Both the position numbers and the translations under genes were made by a program. The notes under the pieces are model-generated. The model was not told the origin of the DNA, did not search any database, and saw only the letters and a list, made by a program, of their open reading frames with translations. A stretch of 64,000 nt of DNA, from NCBI GenBank assembly GCA_003105015.1, contig PQAF01000034.1:1-64000 (forward strand), written 5' to 3'. The DNA comes from Rhodocyclales bacterium (GTDB lineage Bacteria; Pseudomonadota; Gammaproteobacteria; Burkholderiales; Rhodocyclaceae). Within the stretch, counting starts at the first letter, position 1. Each line of letters starts with the position of its first letter. Below, one piece after another: positions 42,348 through 49,173 of the stretch.

Positions 42348-43088
42348 ATGAATTGCCGGACAATGATCGATTGGCTTTCCGCCCGTCCCGGACGCCGGCA
42401 GGGTCCGTGGCTGTTGCTGCTGGCGCTGCACTTGCCGATCAGCGCGGCATTCGCAGAGGGCGCGGCAAAGGTTGATTTTGCCATCGGCGTCGTCGTGGCG
42501 TTGCAGGCCGATGGCGGCCGCCGTCCGCTGGCGCGTGGCGCGGAAGTCAGTCCCGGCGAGACGGTCGACACCGGTGCCGGGCGGGTGCAGTTGCGCTTCA
42601 GCGACGGCGCCATGGTGTCGCTGCAGCCGCAGACGCAGTTCCGTATCGATGCCTACGAATTCAAGGGCGAGGCGGCCGGCGGCGAGAGGGGTTTCTTCAG
42701 CCTGCTCAAGGGCGCCATGCGCACCATCACCGGGGCTATCGGCAAGACGGACCGCAAGACCTACCGGCTCGACACGGCGGTGGCGACCATCGGCATCCGG
42801 GGCACCGAATATGCAGTGGCCTACGGAAATAGCATCACGGCTACCACCTATTCCGGCCTGATCGAGGTCTGCAACAGCGCCGGCTGCCTGCTGCTGGAGG
42901 CCGGACAGTCGGCCCATGTGCCGGATGCCAACACACTCCCGCAGTTCACCCGGCGCGGCGCCCTCGACCCACTCGGTACACCGCCCGCGACACCCGAGTT
43001 GCCAGGTTTCACCGCCGGCGATCAGCCCGGAATCCTCACACCGCCCCACCCGTCCCATCCGCCCCAGGGGCCGTCGTATCCCTACTGA
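42348..43088 (+). CDS. Second FecR-domain protein, short form
   Basis: 246 aa. An N-terminal signal-like segment (GPWLLLLALHLPISAAFAEG) precedes a FecR domain (about 38-195) that is strongly similar to the first FecR protein: RGFFSLLKGAMRTITG and TVATIGIRGTEYAVAYG. It then ends in a Pro-rich tail (LTPPHPSHPPQG) where the other continues into its barrel. This looks like a truncated or minimal paralogue. Its 3' end overlaps folA by 53 bp on the other strand. ATG 42363 is an alternative start. No cognate sigma factor is present. Confidence 0.8.
   Translation: MNCRTMIDWLSARPGRRQGPWLLLLALHLPISAAFAEGAAKVDFAIGVVVALQADGGRRPLARGAEVSPGETVDTGAGRVQLRFSDGAMVSLQPQTQFRIDAYEFKGEAAGGERGFFSLLKGAMRTITGAIGKTDRKTYRLDTAVATIGIRGTEYAVAYGNSITATTYSGLIEVCNSAGCLLLEAGQSAHVPDANTLPQFTRRGALDPLGTPPATPELPGFTAGDQPGILTPPHPSHPPQGPSYPY
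42543..42552 (+). repeat. AAAGTCAGTC word, copy 11 (GAAGTCAGTC)
   Basis: In the second FecR gene, encoding Glu-Val-Ser-Pro where the first FecR protein has Glu-Leu-Ala-Ser and lacks the word. The site was therefore gained or lost within a paralogue pair. Confidence 0.65.
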
Positions 43089-43602
43089 GCGAAGCCTCCC
43101 CCCGGGTGCGTTCGTACACCACGAAATCGAAGCCGATGCCATTCTCGCCAGGATTGCGTTCACGCGCCGTTTCGCGCCAGACGTCGCGGTCGAATGCCGG
43201 AAAACTTGCGTCGCCCGGGAATTCCGCCCGTATCTCGGTCAGATAGAGCCGTTCCGCCAGCGGTAGCGCCTTGGCATAGATCTGCGCACCGCCGATGACG
43301 AAGATCTCGTCCGCCGTGCCGGCACAGGCGGCGATGGCGGATTCTAACGAGGCGGCCGTTTCACAGCCCTCCGCCGCGAAGGCGGCATTGCGCGAGATAA
43401 CGATGTTGCGCCGTCCCGGCAAGGGTCGGCCGATCGACTCATGCGTCCTGCGGCCCATGATTACGGGATGGCCCAGCGTCAGCGCCTTGAAGCGCTTCAG
43501 GTCCTCAGGCAGTCGCCAGGGCAGGGCATTGTCGCTGCCGATGACGCCGTTTGCCGCCACGGCAGCGATGAGTGAAAGGCGGGGTTTGCGGGCTTGATCC
43601 AT
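43036..43602 (-). CDS. folA: Dihydrofolate reductase
   Basis: 188-aa NADPH-dependent enzyme regenerating tetrahydrofolate. Motifs: GVIGSDNALPWRLPEDLKRF near residues 19-38 with the active-site acid, GHPVIMGRRTHESIG near 44-58 and VIGGAQIYAKAL near 100. Longer than E. coli FolA (159) because of a C-terminal tail that overlaps the FecR gene; an earlier end would still be functional. thyA is 19 kb away rather than adjacent. Confidence 0.96.
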   Translation of the reverse strand: MDQARKPRLSLIAAVAANGVIGSDNALPWRLPEDLKRFKALTLGHPVIMGRRTHESIGRPLPGRRNIVISRNAAFAAEGCETAASLESAIAACAGTADEIFVIGGAQIYAKALPLAERLYLTEIRAEFPGDASFPAFDRDVWRETARERNPGENGIGFDFVVYERTRGEASLSRDTTAPGADGTGGAV

Positions 43603-43654
43603 CGATGTGTTATCGTAAAAAAAGCAGAATGCTGCAGCCGCGAGATTATACCGA

Positions 43655-45076
43655 GTGAGCCGTCTCTATCCTAAATCCTTCCTGCGCCTGATCCTGATCG
43701 GTTTCGGCCTGATTTCGCTGCCGCTGGTGTTTGCGTTGGGGAATGCGGCCTTTAACGTCCAGCATTTGGCCGAGCAGAGTGAGCGGGCGGTGCGCGAGGC
43801 GGCCTTGGCGACGCGAACCAGCCGGGAGATGCATGAAACACTGACCGGCATGGAGCGTGCCCTGCGCCAGTATCTCGTACTGCGGGAGCGCGGGCTGCTT
43901 GAAGATTACCGGCGCCTGCGGGGAGAGTTCGTGAAGGCGACGCAGGAATATTCCCAGTTGCCTTTGGACGAGAGGGGACGCTCGAGGCTGCTGGCAGTGC
44001 TTGAGCGTGAGCGGAAGCTGGCGGACGGCCTGAATGCCGGGGCGGCAGTTTCCCTGGATGAGTTTTCCGCCATCGCCGAGCAGGCGCGGGCGGTACTGTC
44101 GGCGAGCGGCCGGCTGATCGATGCAGAGGTCGAGCGCTTGCGCACCACGGCGCTCGATGCGCGCAGTACGCTGATGTGGCAGTTGCTTGCCGCGATACCC
44201 GTGACGCTCGGGATCGCCCTGTGGTTTCGCGCCATCATCTCCAGCCAATTGCAGCAGGTCGACCGGGCCATCCGCGCCATCGGCCGCGCCGAGTACTCCG
44301 ACGGCGTTACGGTTGCCGGCCCGCAGGATCTCGCCTATCTCGGCCGGCGGTTGGACTGGCTGCGACGCAGACTGGCGGAACTGGAAGAGCAGAAGAACCG
44401 CTTCCTGAGGCATGTCTCGCACGACCTGAAAACGCCCCTTACCGCGATCCGCGAGGGATCCCAGTTGCTGGGAGAGGGCGTGCCGGGGCCGTTGAACGAG
44501 CAGCAAAAAACCATCATTGGCATCATCGACCAGAACAGTCGCCGTCTGCAGCAGCTCATCGAGGAGTTGATCAATTACCAGCAGGCAGGCTTTGCTGCGA
44601 GTAGCATCGATCCGCACCCGGTTGCACTCGACGTGGTGTGCACCCAGGTGCTGCGTACGCATCGCCTGGTGGCCGCTGCTCGTGCCATTCGCTTCGAGCG
44701 CAAGCTGGCGCCTGTACTGGTTGAGGGGGATGCCGACAAATTGCGCGTGGTGGTCGACAATCTGATCACCAACGCCATCAAGTTTTCGCCGCGAGAGGGG
44801 ATCATTCACGTCGAACTGACAAAGCAGGACGGGCGCGCCGTGCTCGATGTCGTCGATCAGGGGCCTGGGGTTGCGGCCGAGGAGCGCGAGCGCGTCTTCG
44901 AGCCATTCTTTCGTGGCACGCGTGCCCGGCGCGGCACGGTCAAGGGCAGCGGGCTCGGCTTGGCCATCGCCAAGGAGTATGTCCTGGCGCACCGTGGCAA
45001 AATTGAAATCATTGAGACAGGCAAAGGCGGGTATTTCCGCGTCAAGCTTCCGCTGAACTGGGAAAAGAAGGGTTGA
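43655..45076 (+). CDS. glrK: Sensor histidine kinase GlrK/QseE-like
   Basis: 473-aa inner-membrane kinase. TM helices about 9-30 and 171-195 flank a helical periplasmic domain; a HAMP-like segment (about 195-245) leads to the HisKA site RHVSHDLKTPLTA with His near 256, then HATPase motifs DNLITNAIKFS and GSGLGLAIAK. It is followed by a lipoprotein and a sigma-54 activator exactly as in enterobacterial glrK-qseG-glrR. Start is GTG 43655; no ATG precedes the first helix. Its stop overlaps the TTGA of the next reading frame. Confidence 0.92.
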   Translation: MSRLYPKSFLRLILIGFGLISLPLVFALGNAAFNVQHLAEQSERAVREAALATRTSREMHETLTGMERALRQYLVLRERGLLEDYRRLRGEFVKATQEYSQLPLDERGRSRLLAVLERERKLADGLNAGAAVSLDEFSAIAEQARAVLSASGRLIDAEVERLRTTALDARSTLMWQLLAAIPVTLGIALWFRAIISSQLQQVDRAIRAIGRAEYSDGVTVAGPQDLAYLGRRLDWLRRRLAELEEQKNRFLRHVSHDLKTPLTAIREGSQLLGEGVPGPLNEQQKTIIGIIDQNSRRLQQLIEELINYQQAGFAASSIDPHPVALDVVCTQVLRTHRLVAAARAIRFERKLAPVLVEGDADKLRVVVDNLITNAIKFSPREGIIHVELTKQDGRAVLDVVDQGPGVAAEERERVFEPFFRGTRARRGTVKGSGLGLAIAKEYVLAHRGKIEIIETGKGGYFRVKLPLNWEKKG

Positions 45077-45078
45077 GA

Positions 45079-45582
45079 GTGGGACGATTGCTGTGGATTG
45101 CCGCTGCAATGCTGGTGGGCGGATGCGCATTGATGCCCGGGGCCGCGCCAGATCGGGATGCCGCATCCGCATCCCTGCCCGAAGCAGTGCGCGTGCAGGA
45201 AAATTCGGAAGTGTCGGCCTTGCTGGCATACTATCAGGGACTGCTCGACCTGCCGGCGGAGGATTTGAGGCGCGAGTACCAGCGCACCAGCCAATCGTTC
45301 GCCCGCGACCACAGCGAGTTGGCGCGGTTGCGCCTGGCCATGCTGATGAATATTCCGGGGGCGGCCTGGCGCGATGATGCGAAACTGATTGGGTTGCTTG
45401 AAGGGTCGCCCAGCCGCAAGGCGCAGCCGGATTCGCCGAGGCGGCAATTCGTGGTATTTCTGCTCAAACAGGTGGCGGAGCGCCTGCGGGAGCAGAAGCG
45501 TGCCGACGAACTGCAGCAGAAACTGGACTCAATTTTGGCCATCGAGCGCAGCTTGCGTTCGCGGCAACCACAGAGAAAATGA
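45079..45582 (+). CDS. qseG: QseG-like lipoprotein
   Basis: 167 aa. Signal peptide with lipobox LVGGC puts the lipidated Cys at residue 15, so it is an outer- or inner-membrane lipoprotein. The rest is helical and charged with a C-terminal coiled coil (EQKRADELQQKLDSILAIE). Weak similarity and position identify it as QseG (YfhG), which links envelope state to the GlrK/GlrR system in enterobacteria. Start GTG 45079 has AAGAAGGG 6 bp upstream; TTG 45073 is the alternative. Its stop overlaps the glrR ATG. Confidence 0.75.
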   Translation: MGRLLWIAAAMLVGGCALMPGAAPDRDAASASLPEAVRVQENSEVSALLAYYQGLLDLPAEDLRREYQRTSQSFARDHSELARLRLAMLMNIPGAAWRDDAKLIGLLEGSPSRKAQPDSPRRQFVVFLLKQVAERLREQKRADELQQKLDSILAIERSLRSRQPQRK

Positions 45583-46946
45583 CTGAAGGAAAAGCACAGA
45601 TACTGCTGGTCGACGACGACCGCGACCTGCTCAAGCTGATTTCGCTGCGCTTGTCGGCTGCCGGTTACGCGGTGCAGACGGCGGAAAGCGGTGCGCAGGC
45701 GCTGGCCCAGCTGGCGGTAGCCCGTCCCCGCGTCGTCATCACCGACCTGCGCATGGAAGGCATGGACGGCATGGCCCTCTTCGACCGCATCCATGCCGTC
45801 ATGCCGACGCTGCCCGTCATCATCCTGACGGCGCATGGCACGATTCCCGATGCCGTGACCGCCACCCGGCGCGGCGTGTTCAGCTTTCTCACCAAGCCTT
45901 TCGATGGCAAGGATCTGCTTGCCCAGGTCGAGCAGGCTCTGAAGTTTTCCGGCGGGATGGAGACCGCCGGCGGGGTTCCCGAAGCCTGGCGCGCCGCCAT
46001 CGTGACGCGCAGTCAGCGCATGGAAGAGGTGCTGCGCCAGGCCAAGCTGGTGGCCGGCTCCGACGCCAGCGTGCTGATCTTCGGCGAATCCGGCAGCGGC
46101 AAGGAATTGCTCGCCCAGGCCATTCATCTGGCCAGCGTGCGATCCAAGGGGCCTTTCATGGCGGTCAACTGCGCGGCAATTCCTGAGCACTTGCTCGAGA
46201 GCGAATTGTTCGGCCATGCCAAAGGCGCCTTTTCCGGAGCGATCTATGCACACCGCGGCCTCTTCCAGGCGGCACAGGGCGGCACGCTCTTCCTCGACGA
46301 GATTGGCGATATGCCGCTCGCCCTGCAGGCCAAGCTGCTGCGCGCCTTGCAGGATCGCAGTGTGCGGCCGGTCGGTTCAACCGAGATGGTTCCGATCGAC
46401 GTGCGCATCATTTCCGCCACCCACCGTGATCTCTCGGAGAGCATCCGGGTCGGCGGATTCCGTCCGGATCTCTACTACCGGCTGAACGTGGTTTCTCTGG
46501 CGTTGCCCCCTCTTTCCGAGCGGCGCGAGGACATTCCGCTCCTGTGCGCACATTTTGTCGAGCAACTGGCCGGGCGCTACAGCAAGCCGGCGCGCACCTT
46601 TTCCCCCGACGCGATGGAATTGCTGGTGAACGCCTCGTGGCCCGGCAACGTGCGTCAGTTGCTCAACGTGGTTGAGCAGACCGTCGCGCTTTCCACCTCA
46701 CCGGTCGTGCCGGCCTCGCTCGTGCAGCAGGCTTTGCATGACGACAACACCATGATGGTGTCTCTCGACGAGGCGCGCCGGGCTTTCGAACACGACTACC
46801 TGGTGCGGCTGCTCCGTGCCACCGAAGGCAATGTCACCCAGGCGGCGCGCATGGCGCAGCGCAATCGCACCGAGTTCTACAAGCTGCTGCAGCGGCACGA
46901 CCTTACTCCCTCTTTGTTCAAGGCCGAGAAGCCGGAAAAAGCCTGA
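45579..46946 (+). CDS. glrR: Sigma-54-dependent response regulator GlrR/QseF-like
   Basis: 455-aa transcription activator. Receiver with phospho-acceptor Asp56 (VVITDLRM), AAA+ domain about 140-365 with GESGSGKE and GGTLFLDEIGDM, and C-terminal Fis-type HTH (VTQAARMAQRNRTEFYKLL). The sigma-54 contact loop reads GAFSGA instead of GAFTGA, a conservative change. ATGA overlap with qseG couples translation. Its own 3' flank contains three TGTC-N10-GACA-like sites and a sigma-54 promoter, which it should control. Confidence 0.95.
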   Translation: MTEGKAQILLVDDDRDLLKLISLRLSAAGYAVQTAESGAQALAQLAVARPRVVITDLRMEGMDGMALFDRIHAVMPTLPVIILTAHGTIPDAVTATRRGVFSFLTKPFDGKDLLAQVEQALKFSGGMETAGGVPEAWRAAIVTRSQRMEEVLRQAKLVAGSDASVLIFGESGSGKELLAQAIHLASVRSKGPFMAVNCAAIPEHLLESELFGHAKGAFSGAIYAHRGLFQAAQGGTLFLDEIGDMPLALQAKLLRALQDRSVRPVGSTEMVPIDVRIISATHRDLSESIRVGGFRPDLYYRLNVVSLALPPLSERREDIPLLCAHFVEQLAGRYSKPARTFSPDAMELLVNASWPGNVRQLLNVVEQTVALSTSPVVPASLVQQALHDDNTMMVSLDEARRAFEHDYLVRLLRATEGNVTQAARMAQRNRTEFYKLLQRHDLTPSLFKAEKPEKA

Positions 46947-46954
46947 GACCGGCC

Positions 46955-46972
46955 TGTCGGGAGATCCCGATA
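46955..46972. promoter_or_regulatory. GlrR-type operator 1
   Basis: TGTC-N10-GATA, one mismatch to the TGTC-N10-GACA motif described for enterobacterial GlrR at glmY. The arms are near-palindromic beyond the core (TGTCGGGA / TCCCGATA). It starts 9 bp after the glrR stop, and its inner hairpin could also end the glrR message. Confidence 0.45.
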
Positions 46973-46985
46973 TTTCCCACTCCGT

Positions 46986-47003
46986 TGTCGCTTTCCGGCG
47001 ACA
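46986..47003. promoter_or_regulatory. GlrR-type operator 2 (perfect)
   Basis: Exact TGTC-N10-GACA with extended symmetric arms TGTCGC / GCGACA. Centred 31 bp (about three helical turns) from operator 1 and about 155 bp upstream of the sigma-54 -24 element. Confidence 0.6.
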
Positions 47004-47052
47004 AATTGAATTTACGTTGATTCAATAAGTTGCGTCATCTTCGCGGGTGGCA

Positions 47053-47070
47053 TGTCGTCTACGCCAGACG
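47053..47070. promoter_or_regulatory. GlrR-type operator 3
   Basis: TGTC-N10-GACG, one mismatch. Between it and the promoter lies about 80 bp of A/T-rich sequence suited to looping or an IHF site, though I cannot mark a clear IHF consensus. Confidence 0.4.
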
Positions 47071-47148
47071 CTTTAGTCGAATTCGTGCCTATCGAATGGC
47101 ATTAAGAAAATCATCTTGTGCAATGTTTAGAAATGGAAAACCAGTGAC

Positions 47149-47164
47149 TGGCACAGCGTTTGCT
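47149..47164 (+). promoter_or_regulatory. Sigma-54 promoter
   Basis: TGGCAC-N5-TTGCT matches the -24/-12 consensus (TGGCAC-N5-TTGCA/T) with correct spacing. It lies downstream of three GlrR-type sites and of the gene for the sigma-54 activator itself. Transcription would start near 47175. No competing sigma-70 element was noticed. Confidence 0.8.
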
Positions 47165-47174
47165 ATTAATGGTG

Positions 47175-47307
47175 TGAGAATAAGTTTTGCAGCAAGTTGT
47201 ACGGACGGTTTTACGAATGCCGGCCGCCCGTAAGACAGGATGCCTCTACCTTCGGGGATCGGTCCTGAGCCAACCGATCGCGTCCTGTCTGCGCCGGCTT
47301 CTTTTTA
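47175..47307 (+). ncRNA. Candidate sigma-54-dependent structured RNA
   Basis: From the predicted start to a T-rich stretch (TTCTTTTT, 47299-47306). Nested complementary arms form one long hairpin: GCCGGC 47219-47224 with 47293-47298, AGACAGGA 47233-47240 with TCCTGTCT 47283-47290, and GATCGGT 47257-47263 with ACCGATC 47273-47279. The stem plus T tract looks like an intrinsic terminator, giving an RNA of about 130 nt, as for glmY in enterobacteria. Alternatively it is the 5' leader of the small membrane protein, whose ribosome site begins just after it. The ends are predicted, not observed. Confidence 0.4.
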
Positions 47308-47323
47308 CATGAGAGGGGATGCC

Positions 47324-47641
47324 ATGGAACGTTTGATGCACGAAACCAGGGAAACCTTTACGACCCTGATGGTCTTCTCCTGCCTGGCTGTCGGCATCAT
47401 CGGCGCCGTGTTCTATACCATGGGGCCCGACGGATGGCTGGTCGAGCGGGTTCGGGTCGCACTGCTCGATCCGAATCTCTCCACCCTGGCTGCCTTGAGC
47501 GCGGTGATCGGCGCGCTGGCGCTGGCCAAGCGCCTGCTGGATCGCCGCAACAGTTCGGCCCTCAACAATCTCCTCGTCGGCGCTGTCGGTCTGGGTGGGT
47601 TTGTCATCATCCTCCAGAGCGTCCGCACCGTTCTCAGCTAG
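47324..47641 (+). CDS. Small three-helix membrane protein, unrecognised
   Basis: 105 aa with hydrophobic segments about 12-33, 52-72 and 82-102, separated by short charged loops (VERVRVALLDPN, KRLLDRRNSS). GAGGGG precedes ATG 47324. No family is recognised. It is the only gene downstream of the sigma-54 promoter, so it may be the target of the GlrR system if transcription passes the hairpin; an envelope-stress role would fit but is speculative. It overlaps the convergent glgA 3' end by 8 bp. Confidence 0.7.
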   Translation: MERLMHETRETFTTLMVFSCLAVGIIGAVFYTMGPDGWLVERVRVALLDPNLSTLAALSAVIGALALAKRLLDRRNSSALNNLLVGAVGLGGFVIILQSVRTVLS

Positions 47642-49133
47642 CGGCGGGACTTCTCGTCCTTGCCGCAGTTTTCTTTTTCCCGCGGCTGACCGGCAACTCG
47701 GCGTAGATTGACTTGTAGGCAGCTGCTGCTTTCGACCAGCTGAAGTCCAGCACCATTCCGTTTCGCTGAAGCTTGTGCCAGAGGGCCTTGTCGTGCCAGG
47801 CGGACACGGCGCGGCGAATGGTTTGAAACAGGGCTTCCGGGCTGGCGTCATTGAAAACGAAGCCGTTGGCCGTGCCGTCTGCAAGCGTTGCCTCATTGCA
47901 ATCGACCACCGTGTCGGCCAGCCCCCCGGTTTCGCGAACCAGGGGCGGTGTGCCGTAGCGCAGGCTGTACATCTGATTCAGTCCGCAAGGCTCGAAGCGC
48001 GAAGGCATGAGGAAGATGTCGGCACCGGCCTCGATGAGGTGCGCCAAGCCGTCGTCGAACCCGATGTGCACCGCGAACTGCCCGGGATGACGCGCCGCCA
48101 GGCCTGACAGCGCAGCCTCCAGGCCCCTGTCCCCAGTGCCGAGCACGACGAGTTGCGCCGGCATTGCGGCGATCTCGTCGCCGATACCGAGCAACAAATC
48201 GAGTCCCTTCTGCTGTGTGATGCGACACACCGCGCCGAGCACTGGCGCGGAGGTTTCCGCCGACAAACCGAAGCGTTGCCGCAGGGCAGCCTTGTTGGCT
48301 TCCTTGCCTTTCAGATGGGCGAACTCGTAATGTCTCGGCAGATAGGGATCGGTGGCCGGGTTCCATGTCCGGGTGTCGATGCCGTTGAGGATGCCGCACA
48401 GATCGTCGCAGCGCCATCGCAGAAGTCCGGCGAAACCGTAGCCGAAGGCTTCCGTCTGGATTTCCTCGGCATAGCGGGGGCTGACCGTCGTGATCCGCTC
48501 GGCATAGTGCAGGCCGGCTTTCATGAAGGAGAGCTTGCCCCAGAACTCGACTCCGTCCATCGCGAAGGCCTCTGGCGGCAGGCCGAGTGCGGTCAGCGTG
48601 TCGGCGGGAAAAATGCCCTGGAAGGCCAGGTTGTGGATCGACATGACGATTGCGGCCTTCGCCCCGCCCATGAAATGCAGGTAGGCCGGCGCCAGGCCGC
48701 AGGGCCAGTCGTTGCAGTGAAGGACGTCCGGACGCCAGCCCAAGGGGCTTGATTCGCTGCTCAGCAGGGCGGCGGCATTCGACAGCAGTCCGAAACGCAG
48801 GTGGTTGTCGGCGAAATCGTTGCCGTCGGCGTCCAGGTAGGCGGAGCCTTCGCGCCGGAAGAAAGCCGGGCAGTCGAGCAGAAGCAGCGGCACGCCGTTC
48901 TCGTCCGTTGCCTCGAGCAATCGGGAATCCGGCAGTTCGCCGCCGGCCCCTGGCAATTCCGCCACCGGGTTCGCCGCAGGGAAAGCCGCCAGCAGCGAGG
49001 CGTAGGCAGGTACGAGAATGCGCACGTCGACACCGGCCTCGTGCAGCGCGGCGGGCAGAGACGAGGAGATTTCCCCGAGGCCGCCGCTTTTCATCCAGGG
49101 CGCGAGTTCGGGCGTGACGAAAAGAACTTTCAT
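47634..49133 (-). CDS. glgA: Glycogen synthase
   Basis: 499-aa GT5 enzyme that extends alpha-1,4-glucan from ADP-glucose. N-terminal KSGGLGE (ADP-glucose Lys motif, usually KTGGLAD) near residue 15; C-terminal PSRFEPCGLNQMYSLRYGTPPLVRETGGL near 375-405 has the catalytic Glu. The C-terminal tail is basic (RGKKKTAARTR). Last gene of the operon that begins at glgC, 40 bp after the phosphorylase gene. Confidence 0.95.
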   Translation of the reverse strand: MKVLFVTPELAPWMKSGGLGEISSSLPAALHEAGVDVRILVPAYASLLAAFPAANPVAELPGAGGELPDSRLLEATDENGVPLLLLDCPAFFRREGSAYLDADGNDFADNHLRFGLLSNAAALLSSESSPLGWRPDVLHCNDWPCGLAPAYLHFMGGAKAAIVMSIHNLAFQGIFPADTLTALGLPPEAFAMDGVEFWGKLSFMKAGLHYAERITTVSPRYAEEIQTEAFGYGFAGLLRWRCDDLCGILNGIDTRTWNPATDPYLPRHYEFAHLKGKEANKAALRQRFGLSAETSAPVLGAVCRITQQKGLDLLLGIGDEIAAMPAQLVVLGTGDRGLEAALSGLAARHPGQFAVHIGFDDGLAHLIEAGADIFLMPSRFEPCGLNQMYSLRYGTPPLVRETGGLADTVVDCNEATLADGTANGFVFNDASPEALFQTIRRAVSAWHDKALWHKLQRNGMVLDFSWSKAAAAYKSIYAELPVSRGKKKTAARTRSPAAS

Positions 49134-49173
49134 GTGGAATCCGGTTGCCGGCGATGCCTATTTCGACAACCGG

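Noticed and set aside
46009..46016. AGTCAGCG in glrR as another copy of the AAAGTCAGTC word
   Set aside because: The preceding bases do not match and the final T is missing, so it falls below the similarity I required.
47030..47233. 67-aa ORF between glrR and the small membrane protein
   Set aside because: No ribosome site, no similarity, and the sigma-54 promoter and one operator lie inside it. Better explained as regulatory DNA.
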